Source: Actinomycetes bacterium (GTDB taxonomy: Bacteria > Actinomycetota > Acidimicrobiia > Spongiisociales > UBA5794). From it: 14,247 nucleotides of DNA. Within the stretch, counting starts at the first letter, position 1; the number at the start of each line of letters is the position of its first letter. The notes beneath the pieces were generated by a model. The model was not told the origin of the DNA. It saw only the letters and a program-made list of their open reading frames with translations, and did not search any database. Both the position numbers and the translations under genes were made by a program. The stretch spans positions 1-14,247 of the forward strand of contig JAMBLH010000080.1 of assembly GCA_023336875.1 (NCBI GenBank), in the 5' to 3' direction. Positions 1 to 6,351 of this stretch are shown piece after piece.

Positions 1-332
1 TCGACCTCTCCCGCGTCGATGAGATCGTTCAGCTCAGCGTAGGTTCGCCGCTGGACCAGCTTCGCGGGCCGACCCATCTTTTCGCCCAGATACTCCGCCA
101 AACCCGCGTAGCTTTCGACCGTGCCCTCCGGTGACAGAACGGCAGCAACACCAATCCTCAGCGTCTGAGGCTCCACCTCCCCAATTGAAGGAATCGGTTC
201 GCGACGATCAAGATCGATGATCGGTGCTGCCGCCGAACTGGCGGCGCAACCTTGTAGGAGGACTGCCGCGAGCACGGCTGCCGCTATCGCAAACCAAATT
301 CGCCGGTACCGACACATACTGCTCTTCTGCAT
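1..332 (-). CDS. PhnD-like phosphate/phosphite/phosphonate-binding lipoprotein, N-terminal part
   Basis: This gene runs off the left edge, so only about 110 N-terminal residues are present. A basic start, a hydrophobic stretch and the lipobox LLQGC predict a lipoprotein exposed outside the membrane. After a linker, the segment LRIGVAAVLSPEG, then AEYLGEKMGRPAKLVQRRTY and the ELNDLIDAGEV turn, matches the first lobe of the PhnD-like periplasmic-binding family. Members bind oxyanions for ABC transporters or act as sensor domains, and this subfamily often sits beside respiratory genes. The ATG at 332 is used here. An ATG at 317, preceded by AGAAG, is an equally good start and leaves the lipobox intact. 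It is divergent from tatA. The ligand cannot be told from this fragment. Confidence 0.8.
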   Translation of the reverse strand, partial: MQKSSMCRYRRIWFAIAAAVLAAVLLQGCAASSAAAPIIDLDRREPIPSIGEVEPQTLRIGVAAVLSPEGTVESYAGLAEYLGEKMGRPAKLVQRRTYAELNDLIDAGEV

Positions 333-340
333 TCATCAAT

Positions 341-346
341 AGTTTA
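341..346 (-). promoter_or_regulatory. Possible -10 box for the PhnD-like lipoprotein gene
   Basis: The minus strand reads TAAACT, a TANNNT-type -10 hexamer, followed by ATTGATGA and then the gene. Transcription would start within a few bases of the ATG at 332, or about 17 bases ahead of the ATG at 317. No convincing -35 box is visible at the usual distance. Confidence 0.3.
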
Positions 347-410
347 GCAGTTCACTTAGGAATTAGGCTTCGGCCGCGGTAGGATCGGCGCAAGCGACCC
401 GAGGAAGATC

Positions 411-611
411 ATGACGATGCTCGCCTTCATCCGAAATATCGGTGCACCCGAGGTGCTGATCGTTCTCGTCGTCGTGCTTCTCCTCTTCGGAGCCGCGAAG
501 TTACCCCAACTCGCGAGATCGCTCGGCGCGTCGGCAAAGGAATTCCGCAAGGGGGTCGAGGAGGGCGCCGAAGACGACGAAACCTCCACCGCGAACCCCC
601 CTCCGGACTGA
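411..611 (+). CDS. tatA: Sec-independent protein translocase subunit TatA
   Basis: A 66-residue TatA/E-family protein. It forms the oligomeric membrane component through which the Tat system exports folded proteins with twin-arginine signals. The sequence has a short N-terminus, one membrane helix (roughly residues 13-29, EVLIVLVVVLLLFGAAKLP), the conserved FGAAKLPQLARSLG hinge and amphipathic helix, then FRKGVEEG and a short acidic tail with a Pro-rich end. The length is normal for TatA. GAGGAAG lies just upstream, favouring the ATG at 411, though the ATG at 417 is possible. No tatC or tatB is in the window. A plausible local client is the Rieske protein QcrA, which carries an RR motif before its third helix. 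Confidence 0.95.
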   Translation: MTMLAFIRNIGAPEVLIVLVVVLLLFGAAKLPQLARSLGASAKEFRKGVEEGAEDDETSTANPPPD

Positions 612-644
612 CCCACAGCCAAGAGCGTCCACTCCGCTGTGGTC

Positions 645-740
645 TCAAGTTGTTCGACGGGGCGGTGCGAAACGGCACGAACCGCACCGGGCGGGCCAGA
701 AGTCGATGAGAACGATCTCGTTCTCATCGATCGTCGCCAT
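645..740 (-). pseudogene. Eroded thioredoxin remnant
   Basis: The 31-codon reading frame starts MATIDENEIVLIDFW and continues ARCGSCRFAP. Thioredoxins of this type read roughly MATI, then about ten residues, then VLIDFWA, WCGPCR and FAP. The remnant has lost that N-terminal segment, has R in place of the active-site W and S in place of P, and lacks one residue before FAP. It then reaches a stop. If one base is added or dropped after FAP, the frame continues PVEQLETTAEW, like the start of the next thioredoxin helix, before meeting tatA. AGGAG lies ten bases before the ATG, an apparent relic ribosome site. It is read as a decayed gene; a tiny expressed peptide cannot be excluded. Confidence 0.65.
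703..730. repeat. 28-nt near-perfect palindrome (13-bp arms, 2-nt centre)
   Basis: The arm TCGATGAGAACGA is followed by TC and then by its exact reverse complement TCGTTCTCATCGA. No T-run follows on either strand, so it is not a classical terminator. It lies inside the thioredoxin remnant and upstream of the NapC-like gene, so it could be an operator, a transcript-end hairpin or chance within the old coding sequence. Confidence 0.85.
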
Positions 741-827
741 GGATCCAGTTCTCCTGTCGTGTTGGTTCGAGGTGTCAACCCTCCCTGCGTTTCGAGTATC
801 CCTGGCCCTCTGGTAGTTGCGGAGTTG

Positions 828-833
828 TAGACT
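828..833 (+). promoter_or_regulatory. Possible -10 box upstream of the NapC-like cytochrome
   Basis: TAGACT, within the small palindrome GTAGACTAC, lies 39 bases before the GTG at 872. The same hexamer occurs upstream of three other transcription units in this window. No good -35 sequence is visible at 16-18 bases upstream. Confidence 0.25.
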
Positions 834-871
834 ACGTAATACAGGAAAGGGCGTACCATTGGCATCGAGTC

Positions 872-2488
872 GTGGAGTGGCGGCGAATCGACCCAGTAGC
901 ACCTCACGACGGACGAAAGAAGGAGCACATCATCGATGATGATCGCGTGGGCGAATCCGAACCACCACAGGACTCGTCATCCGGGCCAGGCAATGGTCGG
1001 CGCGTTGTCTCGCTATACCGTCACCCACTAGCCGCGGCCGGTGCCGCACTCGTGGTTGCAGGCGGCATGGCATTCATCTTCCTTGTCGTCCAGGACTTCA
1101 CGTCTGAGACCGAGAACCCCTACCGGTCGCTGATCACCTTCATCGCCATCCCTGCCGTAGTCGGCTTGGGTGCTTTCATCTTCCTGCTGTCCATCCGTAT
1201 CCAGGTTGTTTCAGCGCGCAAACGTGGTGAGCGAGTTGCATTCCGAATCGAGCCGACTGATCCACGATACATGCGCAGTCTGTGGCTCTTCCTCGCCCTC
1301 AGCGCGGCAGGCGTTGCCGTTGTGGGGTTCGTCGGGTTCCAGGCGTATGAGGCCACCGACTCCACATCGTTCTGTGGCGACGCATGCCATACGCCGATGG
1401 AGCCCCAGGCCGTGGCTCATCAGGAGTCGGCCCATGCACGGGTGAAGTGCGTCGAGTGTCACATCGGCCCGGGAACTGAGGCGTACATCGACGCGAAGAT
1501 CAACGGGATGAAGCAGCTCTGGGGTGTTCTCACCGACACGTACGATCGCCCAGTGGAGACGCCGATCGAAATGAGATCCGCGGAGGCGATCTGCGAGGAG
1601 TGCCACTGGCGTGACAACTTCTTGGGGACGAAGGTGAGGAGTGCCACGTACTACAGCCTTGACGATGCAAGCAGCCCGTGGACGGTGAATTTCCTCTTTG
1701 ATCTCGGTGACGCCGGATCCACACCTGATCAACCCGGTGGTGTGCACTGGCATACGAGCGGTGGCACGGTCGTCGAGTACATCGCGACGGACCATGAGCT
1801 CCAGGACATCCCCTGGGTTCGGGTCATCGAAGAAGACGGAACCGAGCGCGAGTACACGACTCCTGGGGAGTACGTCCCGCTGGCGAGTGACTCGGCTTCC
1901 GTGGTTCGGAGGTTCGATTGTCTCGACTGCCACAACCGGCCAGCCCACCCCCTCGAACCCGCCTCCCGGTCGATCAACAACGCCTTGTCCAACGGAATCA
2001 TCCCCGATATATTGCCAGAGATCAAGGACATCGCCATGCAGGTCCTCCTCAACGGTTACGAGGATCGCGATGCCGCCCATCAGGGTATCCCCGACAGCCT
2101 CCAGGCTTTCTACGCGACCGAGTACCCGGATGCCGCCGAGGCGTATCCGACCGAGATCGACGAAGCGGCCCGAGCTCTGATCGACATCTACGACGTCAAC
2201 TTCTTCCCCGAGATGAAGACCGACTACCGGGCGAGGCAGTACAACATTGGGCACCTGTCATGGGAGGGCTGCTTCCGGTGCCACGACGGAGAGAAGGCAG
2301 ATGAGAGCGGCAGCGTTATCTCGAACGAATGCAACGTGTGTCACCTCATCGTCGGGCAGGGCCCTGGAACCAGTGGAGTGCTTCTGGATCTCGACGTGAG
2401 CGGGCTCGAATTCGAGCACCCCTACGGTGTCAGCGATTGGCGCGAGCGATCCTGCGCGAGCTGCCACGCTGAACTGGACGGCATGTGA
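872..2488 (+). CDS. NapC/NirT-like membrane-anchored multihaem cytochrome c (seven haem motifs)
   Basis: Likely a quinol-linked electron-transfer cytochrome on the outer face of the membrane. Three membrane helices lie near residues 51-75, 86-112 and 134-159. The haem region begins FCGDACHTPMEP (168-173, a CX3CH motif), followed by CVECHIGPG (193-197), CEECH (241-245), CLDCH (350-354), CFRCH (467-471), CNVCH (487-491) and CASCH (528-532). The first two sites and their surroundings resemble the NapC/NirT/NrfH family; the rest is a longer C-terminal domain than in the usual four-haem proteins. The start is uncertain. The GTG at 872 has no ribosome site; AAGGAG at 920-925 is ideally spaced only from an ATC codon at 932; and a GTG at 947 is further on. 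The partner reductase is not in the window. Confidence 0.85.
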   Translation: MEWRRIDPVAPHDGRKKEHIIDDDRVGESEPPQDSSSGPGNGRRVVSLYRHPLAAAGAALVVAGGMAFIFLVVQDFTSETENPYRSLITFIAIPAVVGLGAFIFLLSIRIQVVSARKRGERVAFRIEPTDPRYMRSLWLFLALSAAGVAVVGFVGFQAYEATDSTSFCGDACHTPMEPQAVAHQESAHARVKCVECHIGPGTEAYIDAKINGMKQLWGVLTDTYDRPVETPIEMRSAEAICEECHWRDNFLGTKVRSATYYSLDDASSPWTVNFLFDLGDAGSTPDQPGGVHWHTSGGTVVEYIATDHELQDIPWVRVIEEDGTEREYTTPGEYVPLASDSASVVRRFDCLDCHNRPAHPLEPASRSINNALSNGIIPDILPEIKDIAMQVLLNGYEDRDAAHQGIPDSLQAFYATEYPDAAEAYPTEIDEAARALIDIYDVNFFPEMKTDYRARQYNIGHLSWEGCFRCHDGEKADESGSVISNECNVCHLIVGQGPGTSGVLLDLDVSGLEFEHPYGVSDWRERSCASCHAELDGM

Positions 2489-2550
2489 CCCGATACCGAG
2501 TCTCTCACCCCAATTCTGATCGATGCCTCGGAGCACCTCGACTGGTTGCC

Positions 2551-3666
2551 CTATTCCGTTCGTTGGAACAGGAAGTAGTTCGGGTCGATGATATAGATCT
2601 GTAGTCCACGTTCCGAGTCGATGACGAAGAGCTGGTTGCCATCCGTCGCGAGTCCCTGAGGACGGAGTAGGGCGAGAGGTGAGTCTGATCGCGAGGCATC
2701 CAAAAACCCAATGAGCCCGAGGCGGCGGGCCCCTCTCGAGAACACGTGCACCACCGACCTCTTGGAGTCGGCCAGATACAGGAATCCGTTGTCATCGATG
2801 ATGAGATCGGACGCCTCGGAAGCCGTGGTCACGCTACCCATCATCGAGAAGATGGCTAGCTCTCGTCCAACGGGTGAGATCTTCCGAACCAGACCCAGCG
2901 AGAACTCGGCAATGTACAGGTTCCCGTCATCATCGAGCATCAACCCCGTGGGATCGGTGAACTCGAAGACCCCGACGGTGTCCTCACCGAAGTACAGCCT
3001 GAAGGCACCATCTGGCTCGAAGATGGCGACCCTTCCCGAAGTCCAATCCGACACGTACACCGAGCCGTCGTCGGCTACATGGACGCCGGTCGCACGCGGA
3101 AGGTCGCCAGGTTCGGCAGGTAGCTCGTAGGTTCGTATGATCGTGCCCGTCGCATCGACCACATCGACCTGTCCCTTCTCGGTGTTTGCCACGTAGAAGA
3201 GGCCTTCGTGATACTCCATGTCCTGGGGGGCATCGAGGAGGAGGGCGCATTCGTCGGTCTCGCAGATTATGTTGTCGACAACCCCCTCCCGATCCATCGA
3301 GAGGATCCTGTTGTTGCCGGTGTCGAGGATGTAGATCCGGTCTCCGCCGACAGCCACAGCAGAAGGCGAGGACCAGTCGGTGACGACCACGGCGCCCGAG
3401 AGCGGTGTCTCGATGGTCGTCTCGAGGACAGGTGCCGGCGGTCCTGCGGGTTCGCCGTTGCGAACGAAGAAGAACCAGCCCGCCGCCACCAAAGCGAGCA
3501 GCACAACGATCCCCGCGCCGACCCAGCGACCTCTGGAGCGACGGCGAGAGGACGTGTCATCGTCTGGCGTTAGGTCGACGTCAATGTGGAACGAGCCGTC
3601 TTTGGAAACAGGGCCGCTATCGGGGGTTGTATCGCTACCGGGGCGATCGGCTTCAGAAGATGTCAC
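2551..3666 (-). CDS. Membrane-anchored NHL-repeat beta-propeller protein
   Basis: A 371-residue protein with a polar acidic N-terminus, one membrane helix (about residues 48-67, before FFFVRNGEP) and an extracytoplasmic NHL propeller for the rest. Repeats show the pattern of a hydrophobic strand, D-D-G or similar, then LYIAD, VYVSD or IYILDTGNNRI. NHL propellers usually act as binding scaffolds; such proteins are often encoded among multihaem cytochromes, but their role there is unclear. The GTG at 3666 was chosen because AGGGAG lies five bases upstream. An earlier in-frame GTG at 3744 would add 26 residues, but it has no ribosome site and sits six bases after a hairpin. It converges on the NapC-like gene across 62 bases with no clear terminator. 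Confidence 0.8.
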   Translation of the reverse strand: MTSSEADRPGSDTTPDSGPVSKDGSFHIDVDLTPDDDTSSRRRSRGRWVGAGIVVLLALVAAGWFFFVRNGEPAGPPAPVLETTIETPLSGAVVVTDWSSPSAVAVGGDRIYILDTGNNRILSMDREGVVDNIICETDECALLLDAPQDMEYHEGLFYVANTEKGQVDVVDATGTIIRTYELPAEPGDLPRATGVHVADDGSVYVSDWTSGRVAIFEPDGAFRLYFGEDTVGVFEFTDPTGLMLDDDGNLYIAEFSLGLVRKISPVGRELAIFSMMGSVTTASEASDLIIDDNGFLYLADSKRSVVHVFSRGARRLGLIGFLDASRSDSPLALLRPQGLATDGNQLFVIDSERGLQIYIIDPNYFLFQRTE

Positions 3667-3749
3667 CAGGGCTCCCTGCGCTTTCTCAATCAACCGGGGA
3701 CGGTATACGATTGGGTCCCGAACCTGAAGGTTACCTGTCGACACGCGGG

Positions 3750-3765
3750 TCTCGTACTTACGAGA
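3750..3765 (-). repeat. Short hairpin ahead of the NHL gene
   Basis: The minus strand reads TCTCGTA, AG, TACGAGA: seven-base perfect arms with a two-base centre. It lies directly downstream, in the transcript, of the larger hairpin at 3768-3797. No T-run follows. Confidence 0.6.
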
Positions 3766-3767
3766 GG

Positions 3768-3797
3768 GGGGCCGCCCGACCTGCTGCGGGTGGCCCC
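3768..3797 (-). terminator. Strong GC hairpin between tetrahaem cytochrome and NHL gene
   Basis: On the minus strand GGGGCC-A-CCCG, an eight-base loop, then CGGG-C-GGCCCC forms a ten-pair stem with one mismatch. It lies 39 bases after the tetrahaem cytochrome stop. No U-tract follows, so it could be an atypical terminator, an RNA 3'-end stabiliser or an attenuator that lowers expression of the NHL gene. Confidence 0.5.
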
Positions 3798-3835
3798 GTC
3801 ATCTCTTCCTATTCTCCGGTCGCTCAGGGAACTGC

Positions 3836-4414
3836 TTACGGTGGTGTACCCATCTGTAGTGGGATCGGAGCGTCTGCGTAGACGGTCATGTCAACCTCGG
3901 CGTGCGTGTGGCACGACTGGCACGTCTGACTCGCATCCCCGGCAGTCTCGCCCAGGCTTGTCAGTATCCCGCTGTGCGCCTCAGTCGGGGAGGCAACCTC
4001 GCCACCCTTGTTGCTATGACAATCCGTGCATGCCGAAGAGGCTGCGGCATGGTCCGTACCGCCGGGCGTGTGGCAGAAGCTGCAATCCGAATCGCCATCC
4101 GCCGCAATGCCGTGCGGGCCAGCTAGGATGTCGCCCGCTACATCTGTGTGACAGTTCTCACAGAACCCGTTTCCTGCGATGTCCTGCCACCACTCGTGGT
4201 CTCCTGCCTGGGTCTGGCCACTGAATGTGGCGCCTGTCTGGATGGCGTAGAGCCCGCCGACCACTCCGATCGTAAGGAAGGCAACCACAAGTGCAAAGGT
4301 CAACCGCCTATGTTTGATCGCCCTACCGGTCGCTTTCAACCGCTCCCACATTGTTCTCATTCCTTTCCCAAGAACTCGACTTAACTTCTTGACTGGCCTG
4401 GCCGTTGTCGTCAC
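3836..4414 (-). CDS. Membrane-anchored tetrahaem cytochrome c
   Basis: A 192-residue cytochrome with a basic cytoplasmic N-terminus, one membrane helix (about 38-59) and four haem motifs: CENCH (85-89), CSFCH (111-115), CTDCH (129-133) and CQSCH (165-169). No catalytic domain is visible, so it is probably an electron shuttle tethered to the outer membrane face. The stretch from the first to the third haem, including DHAA before CTDCH and GGEV after it, matches the trihaem protein encoded at 8696-9151, so the two are paralogues. The GTG at 4414 has AAGGA ten bases upstream. An internal ATG at 4351 with AAAGGA is an alternative that keeps the helix. It is 151 bases downstream of ccmG and seems to have its own promoter. 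Confidence 0.85.
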   Translation of the reverse strand: MTTTARPVKKLSRVLGKGMRTMWERLKATGRAIKHRRLTFALVVAFLTIGVVGGLYAIQTGATFSGQTQAGDHEWWQDIAGNGFCENCHTDVAGDILAGPHGIAADGDSDCSFCHTPGGTDHAAASSACTDCHSNKGGEVASPTEAHSGILTSLGETAGDASQTCQSCHTHAEVDMTVYADAPIPLQMGTPP

Positions 4415-4434
4415 CGACCCATTTCCTTAGTCAC

Positions 4435-4463
4435 AGTCTAATCGATTGATGAACTCGATACAA
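4435..4463 (-). promoter_or_regulatory. Putative promoter of the tetrahaem cytochrome gene
   Basis: On the minus strand TTGTAT (4463-4458) is separated by 17 bases from TAGACT (4440-4435). Transcription would start near 4428, giving a 5' leader of about 14 bases that contains AAGGA. The spacing is ideal and the TTG of the -35 box is kept, but both boxes are imperfect. Confidence 0.4.
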
Positions 4464-4565
4464 GACGGGAACCAGGGCCAAAAGTCACATTGTGAACCAG
4501 TTCTCAAGCGATGGAGCATTCCCAGAGGTACGTGCATCTATCGTTCACCTCCGCTCTCCCGGCCA

Positions 4566-5144
4566 TCACGAACCGGCCAGAACTGCTTCAATCGCAGCAG
4601 TGAGTGAGACAGTCGTCACGATTCCCGTGATCTTCACCGCAATGATCCCGTCTCGATCGATGACGAAAGTCTCGGGGATGCCGTATATCCCGTACTCGAT
4701 CGAAGCTCCCGAGCCCTCCCCGATCACGTAGTCGTAGTCCACTCCCCACCCGAGCTCATCGAGGAAAGCCGACCCTCGATCCGGTTCGTCCTGATGCAGT
4801 ACGCCGACGAACCGAACGCCTTTGTCGGCATACCTTTGGGATGCCTCGACAAGAACAGGATGCTCGAGCCTGCATGGGCCGCACCATGAAGCCCAGAAGT
4901 TCATGACAACCACTTCGCCGAGGAGGTCATCAGTCTTGAGCGTTTCGGGACGATCCAGGTATTCCATCTCGAGTGACGGACCTTCAGTGCCGATCAGTGG
5001 GGAGGAAACGTAGCTCACGTCGATTCCGAAGCGGCCTGCAAACACAACCACCATGAGGCCGACACCCAGGACGACGAGGCCGATGATGACCCAGCTCCGA
5101 GTCTTTCCGCGTCTCGGTTCCGCGTCGGTCGTCTGCACGCTCAT
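4566..5144 (-). CDS. ccmG: CcmG/TlpA-type membrane-anchored thiol-disulfide oxidoreductase
   Basis: A 192-residue thioredoxin-fold protein held by one N-terminal helix (about 18-36) with its domain outside. It should keep apocytochrome CXXCH cysteines reduced for haem attachment. The active site is WCGPC (87-91) within VVVMNFWASWCGPCRLEHP. The cis-proline segment YGIPETFVIDRDG (about 154-166) and the GVLHQDEPDRGSAFLDELG stretch are typical of the CcmG/DsbE branch rather than a general thioredoxin. Its ATG overlaps the ccmI stop by four bases (ATGA), indicating translational coupling, with AGGGAGAGG upstream. It is the last gene of the ccmF-ccmH-ccmI-ccmG run. Confidence 0.92.
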   Translation of the reverse strand: MSVQTTDAEPRRGKTRSWVIIGLVVLGVGLMVVVFAGRFGIDVSYVSSPLIGTEGPSLEMEYLDRPETLKTDDLLGEVVVMNFWASWCGPCRLEHPVLVEASQRYADKGVRFVGVLHQDEPDRGSAFLDELGWGVDYDYVIGEGSGASIEYGIYGIPETFVIDRDGIIAVKITGIVTTVSLTAAIEAVLAGS

Positions 5145-5956
5145 CCTTGCCTCTCCCTGGCCTCTGCAAGCTTTTCTCCAACGGCGTCGATGATCTCAGG
5201 CGGCATCAGGGGGTCCCTGAGAACTTCCTCGAAATAGGGGATCGAACCGGCAGCATCGTCAAAGCCGCTCAGTAGGACGTATCCGAGATACAGCATCGCT
5301 TCGGTGTTGTCCCTGTTCAGTTCGAGGCTCTCGAGCAGCGACTCTCTCGCCGGCTCATACTGGCCTGTGGCGTAGGACAAATAGCCCACCCTGGCGAGAG
5401 CCCGACTCTTCTCCATTGGCGACGCTTCTCCCATGGCGACGGCGAGGTAATGCTCAAGGGCCCCTTGCTGATCACCGTCAGCCAGGTGCCGGTCTGCCAG
5501 AGCCAGACGCACCGCAACAGAAGCGGGGAAGCTCGCGAGAGCATTCTCGAGCTCATCTGTCGTCATTGTCGCGATACTGATCTCGCCACCATCAACGATC
5601 GCCACGGACGAGGAAGCCTCGGTGTCGGCCCCGTCTGTCCCTGATCCCGACCCGGCCCACACGATGAGCACCGTCAACACAGCGAGTATGAGTGCCGCAC
5701 CCACGACGCCTCGAAACGAGAATCCTCGCGCCGGCTCGGTCTCTTTCCTATGGTCGGGCTCGGGAACCGGGACATCCGCGAGTCCGGCGAGTTCATTCCC
5801 TATCTCAGCCAGTTCCTGTGCAAAGACCCCACGCAGTCTCTCCGCTGTCTTGGGTTCCACTTGGCCGTCCTGAACCTGCTCCGCCAGCTCATCCAGATCT
5901 CTGACGACCTGGGTGCGCCTCTCCTCGAGCCGTTCTCTCGCGAACACCGCGTTCAT
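5141..5956 (-). CDS. ccmI: CcmI-like TPR protein of cytochrome c maturation
   Basis: A 271-residue protein placed between ccmH and ccmG, overlapping both by four bases. CcmI chaperones apocytochrome c to the haem ligation complex. Residues 5-58 form a charged helical stretch (FARERLEERRTQVVRDLDEL) resembling the CcmI segment that normally lies between two membrane helices. One helix follows at about 82-101, and residues 140-270 hold TPR-like helices (LADGDQQGALEHYLAVA, YATGQYEPARESLLESLELN, YLGYVLLSG). The usual first membrane helix at the N-terminus is missing. The ATG at 5956 is fixed by its ATGA overlap with the ccmH stop. Identification rests on both sequence pattern and context. Confidence 0.82.
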   Translation of the reverse strand: MNAVFARERLEERRTQVVRDLDELAEQVQDGQVEPKTAERLRGVFAQELAEIGNELAGLADVPVPEPDHRKETEPARGFSFRGVVGAALILAVLTVLIVWAGSGSGTDGADTEASSSVAIVDGGEISIATMTTDELENALASFPASVAVRLALADRHLADGDQQGALEHYLAVAMGEASPMEKSRALARVGYLSYATGQYEPARESLLESLELNRDNTEAMLYLGYVLLSGFDDAAGSIPYFEEVLRDPLMPPEIIDAVGEKLAEARERQG

Positions 5957-6351
5957 GGTGAGCTACCGACATTGGGTTCGATTCTTCTCCTTCGTCGCAG
6001 AATCATCCCCACGCCGATGCCGAACGCGGCAGCCGGGAGCAGCCAGACAAGCAGTGTCTTGCCACCAAAGGCAGGATCCAGGATGATGAACTCCCCGTAC
6101 CGATCACTGAAGTAGGTGAGGATCTGGTCATCGGTCATGCCGGCAGCGATGAGCTCATCGACCTTCTCCATCATGGACGTCGCCGTGTCCGAGGGAGAGT
6201 TGGCGATCGCCGATCCCTGACAGACCGGACACATGATCCGAGCTCCAACCGCGTGAGCCCTGTCCTCGGGAGACGGATCGCCGGCGACTGCGCCAAAGAT
6301 GATCACGGCGGTAAGGGCGCCGATCAGGATGAGGTAGTAGCGGTTCTTCAC
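5953..6351 (-). CDS. ccmH: CcmH-type thioreductase of cytochrome c maturation
   Basis: A 132-residue member of the CcmH/CycL/NrfF family. It reduces apocytochrome thiols and works with CcmF in haem ligation. The signature MCPVCQGSAIANSPSDTA (residues 40-57) contains the redox pair C41 and C44, followed by the conserved helical stretch and the YFSDRYGEFIILDP motif. Helices at about 5-22 and 101-118 bracket the domain, as in the family. The start is taken as the GTG at 6351, which overlaps the ccmF stop as GTGA. An upstream frame extension reads through ccmF sequence and has no family resemblance. Its stop overlaps the ccmI start. Confidence 0.93.
   Translation of the reverse strand: MKNRYYLILIGALTAVIIFGAVAGDPSPEDRAHAVGARIMCPVCQGSAIANSPSDTATSMMEKVDELIAAGMTDDQILTYFSDRYGEFIILDPAFGGKTLLVWLLPAAAFGIGVGMILRRRRRIEPNVGSSP

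Noticed and set aside
703..730. Rho-independent terminator at the palindrome
   Set aside because: No T-run follows on either strand, and the centre leaves only a two-base loop.
639..830. 63-residue plus-strand frame
   Set aside because: It is antisense to the thioredoxin remnant; its DENDLVLIDR stretch only reflects the palindrome being read from the other strand.
1211..2254. 347-residue minus-strand open frame
   Set aside because: It lies wholly inside the NapC-like cytochrome on the other strand, has no domain pattern, and the opposing frame holds seven haem motifs.
872..2488. NrfH (nitrite reductase partner) identity
   Set aside because: Three helices, seven motifs and absence of an nrfA neighbour do not fit NrfH; a general NapC/NirT-like label is safer.
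2489..2550. Bidirectional terminator between converging genes
   Set aside because: Only three-base stems such as GAG-CAC-CTC can be drawn; nothing supports a terminator.
4464..4565. Small gene or hairpin between ccmG and its promoter-like downstream region
   Set aside because: Only direct repeats (CCGGCC, GAACCAG) are visible; no inverted repeat of note and no credible small ORF.
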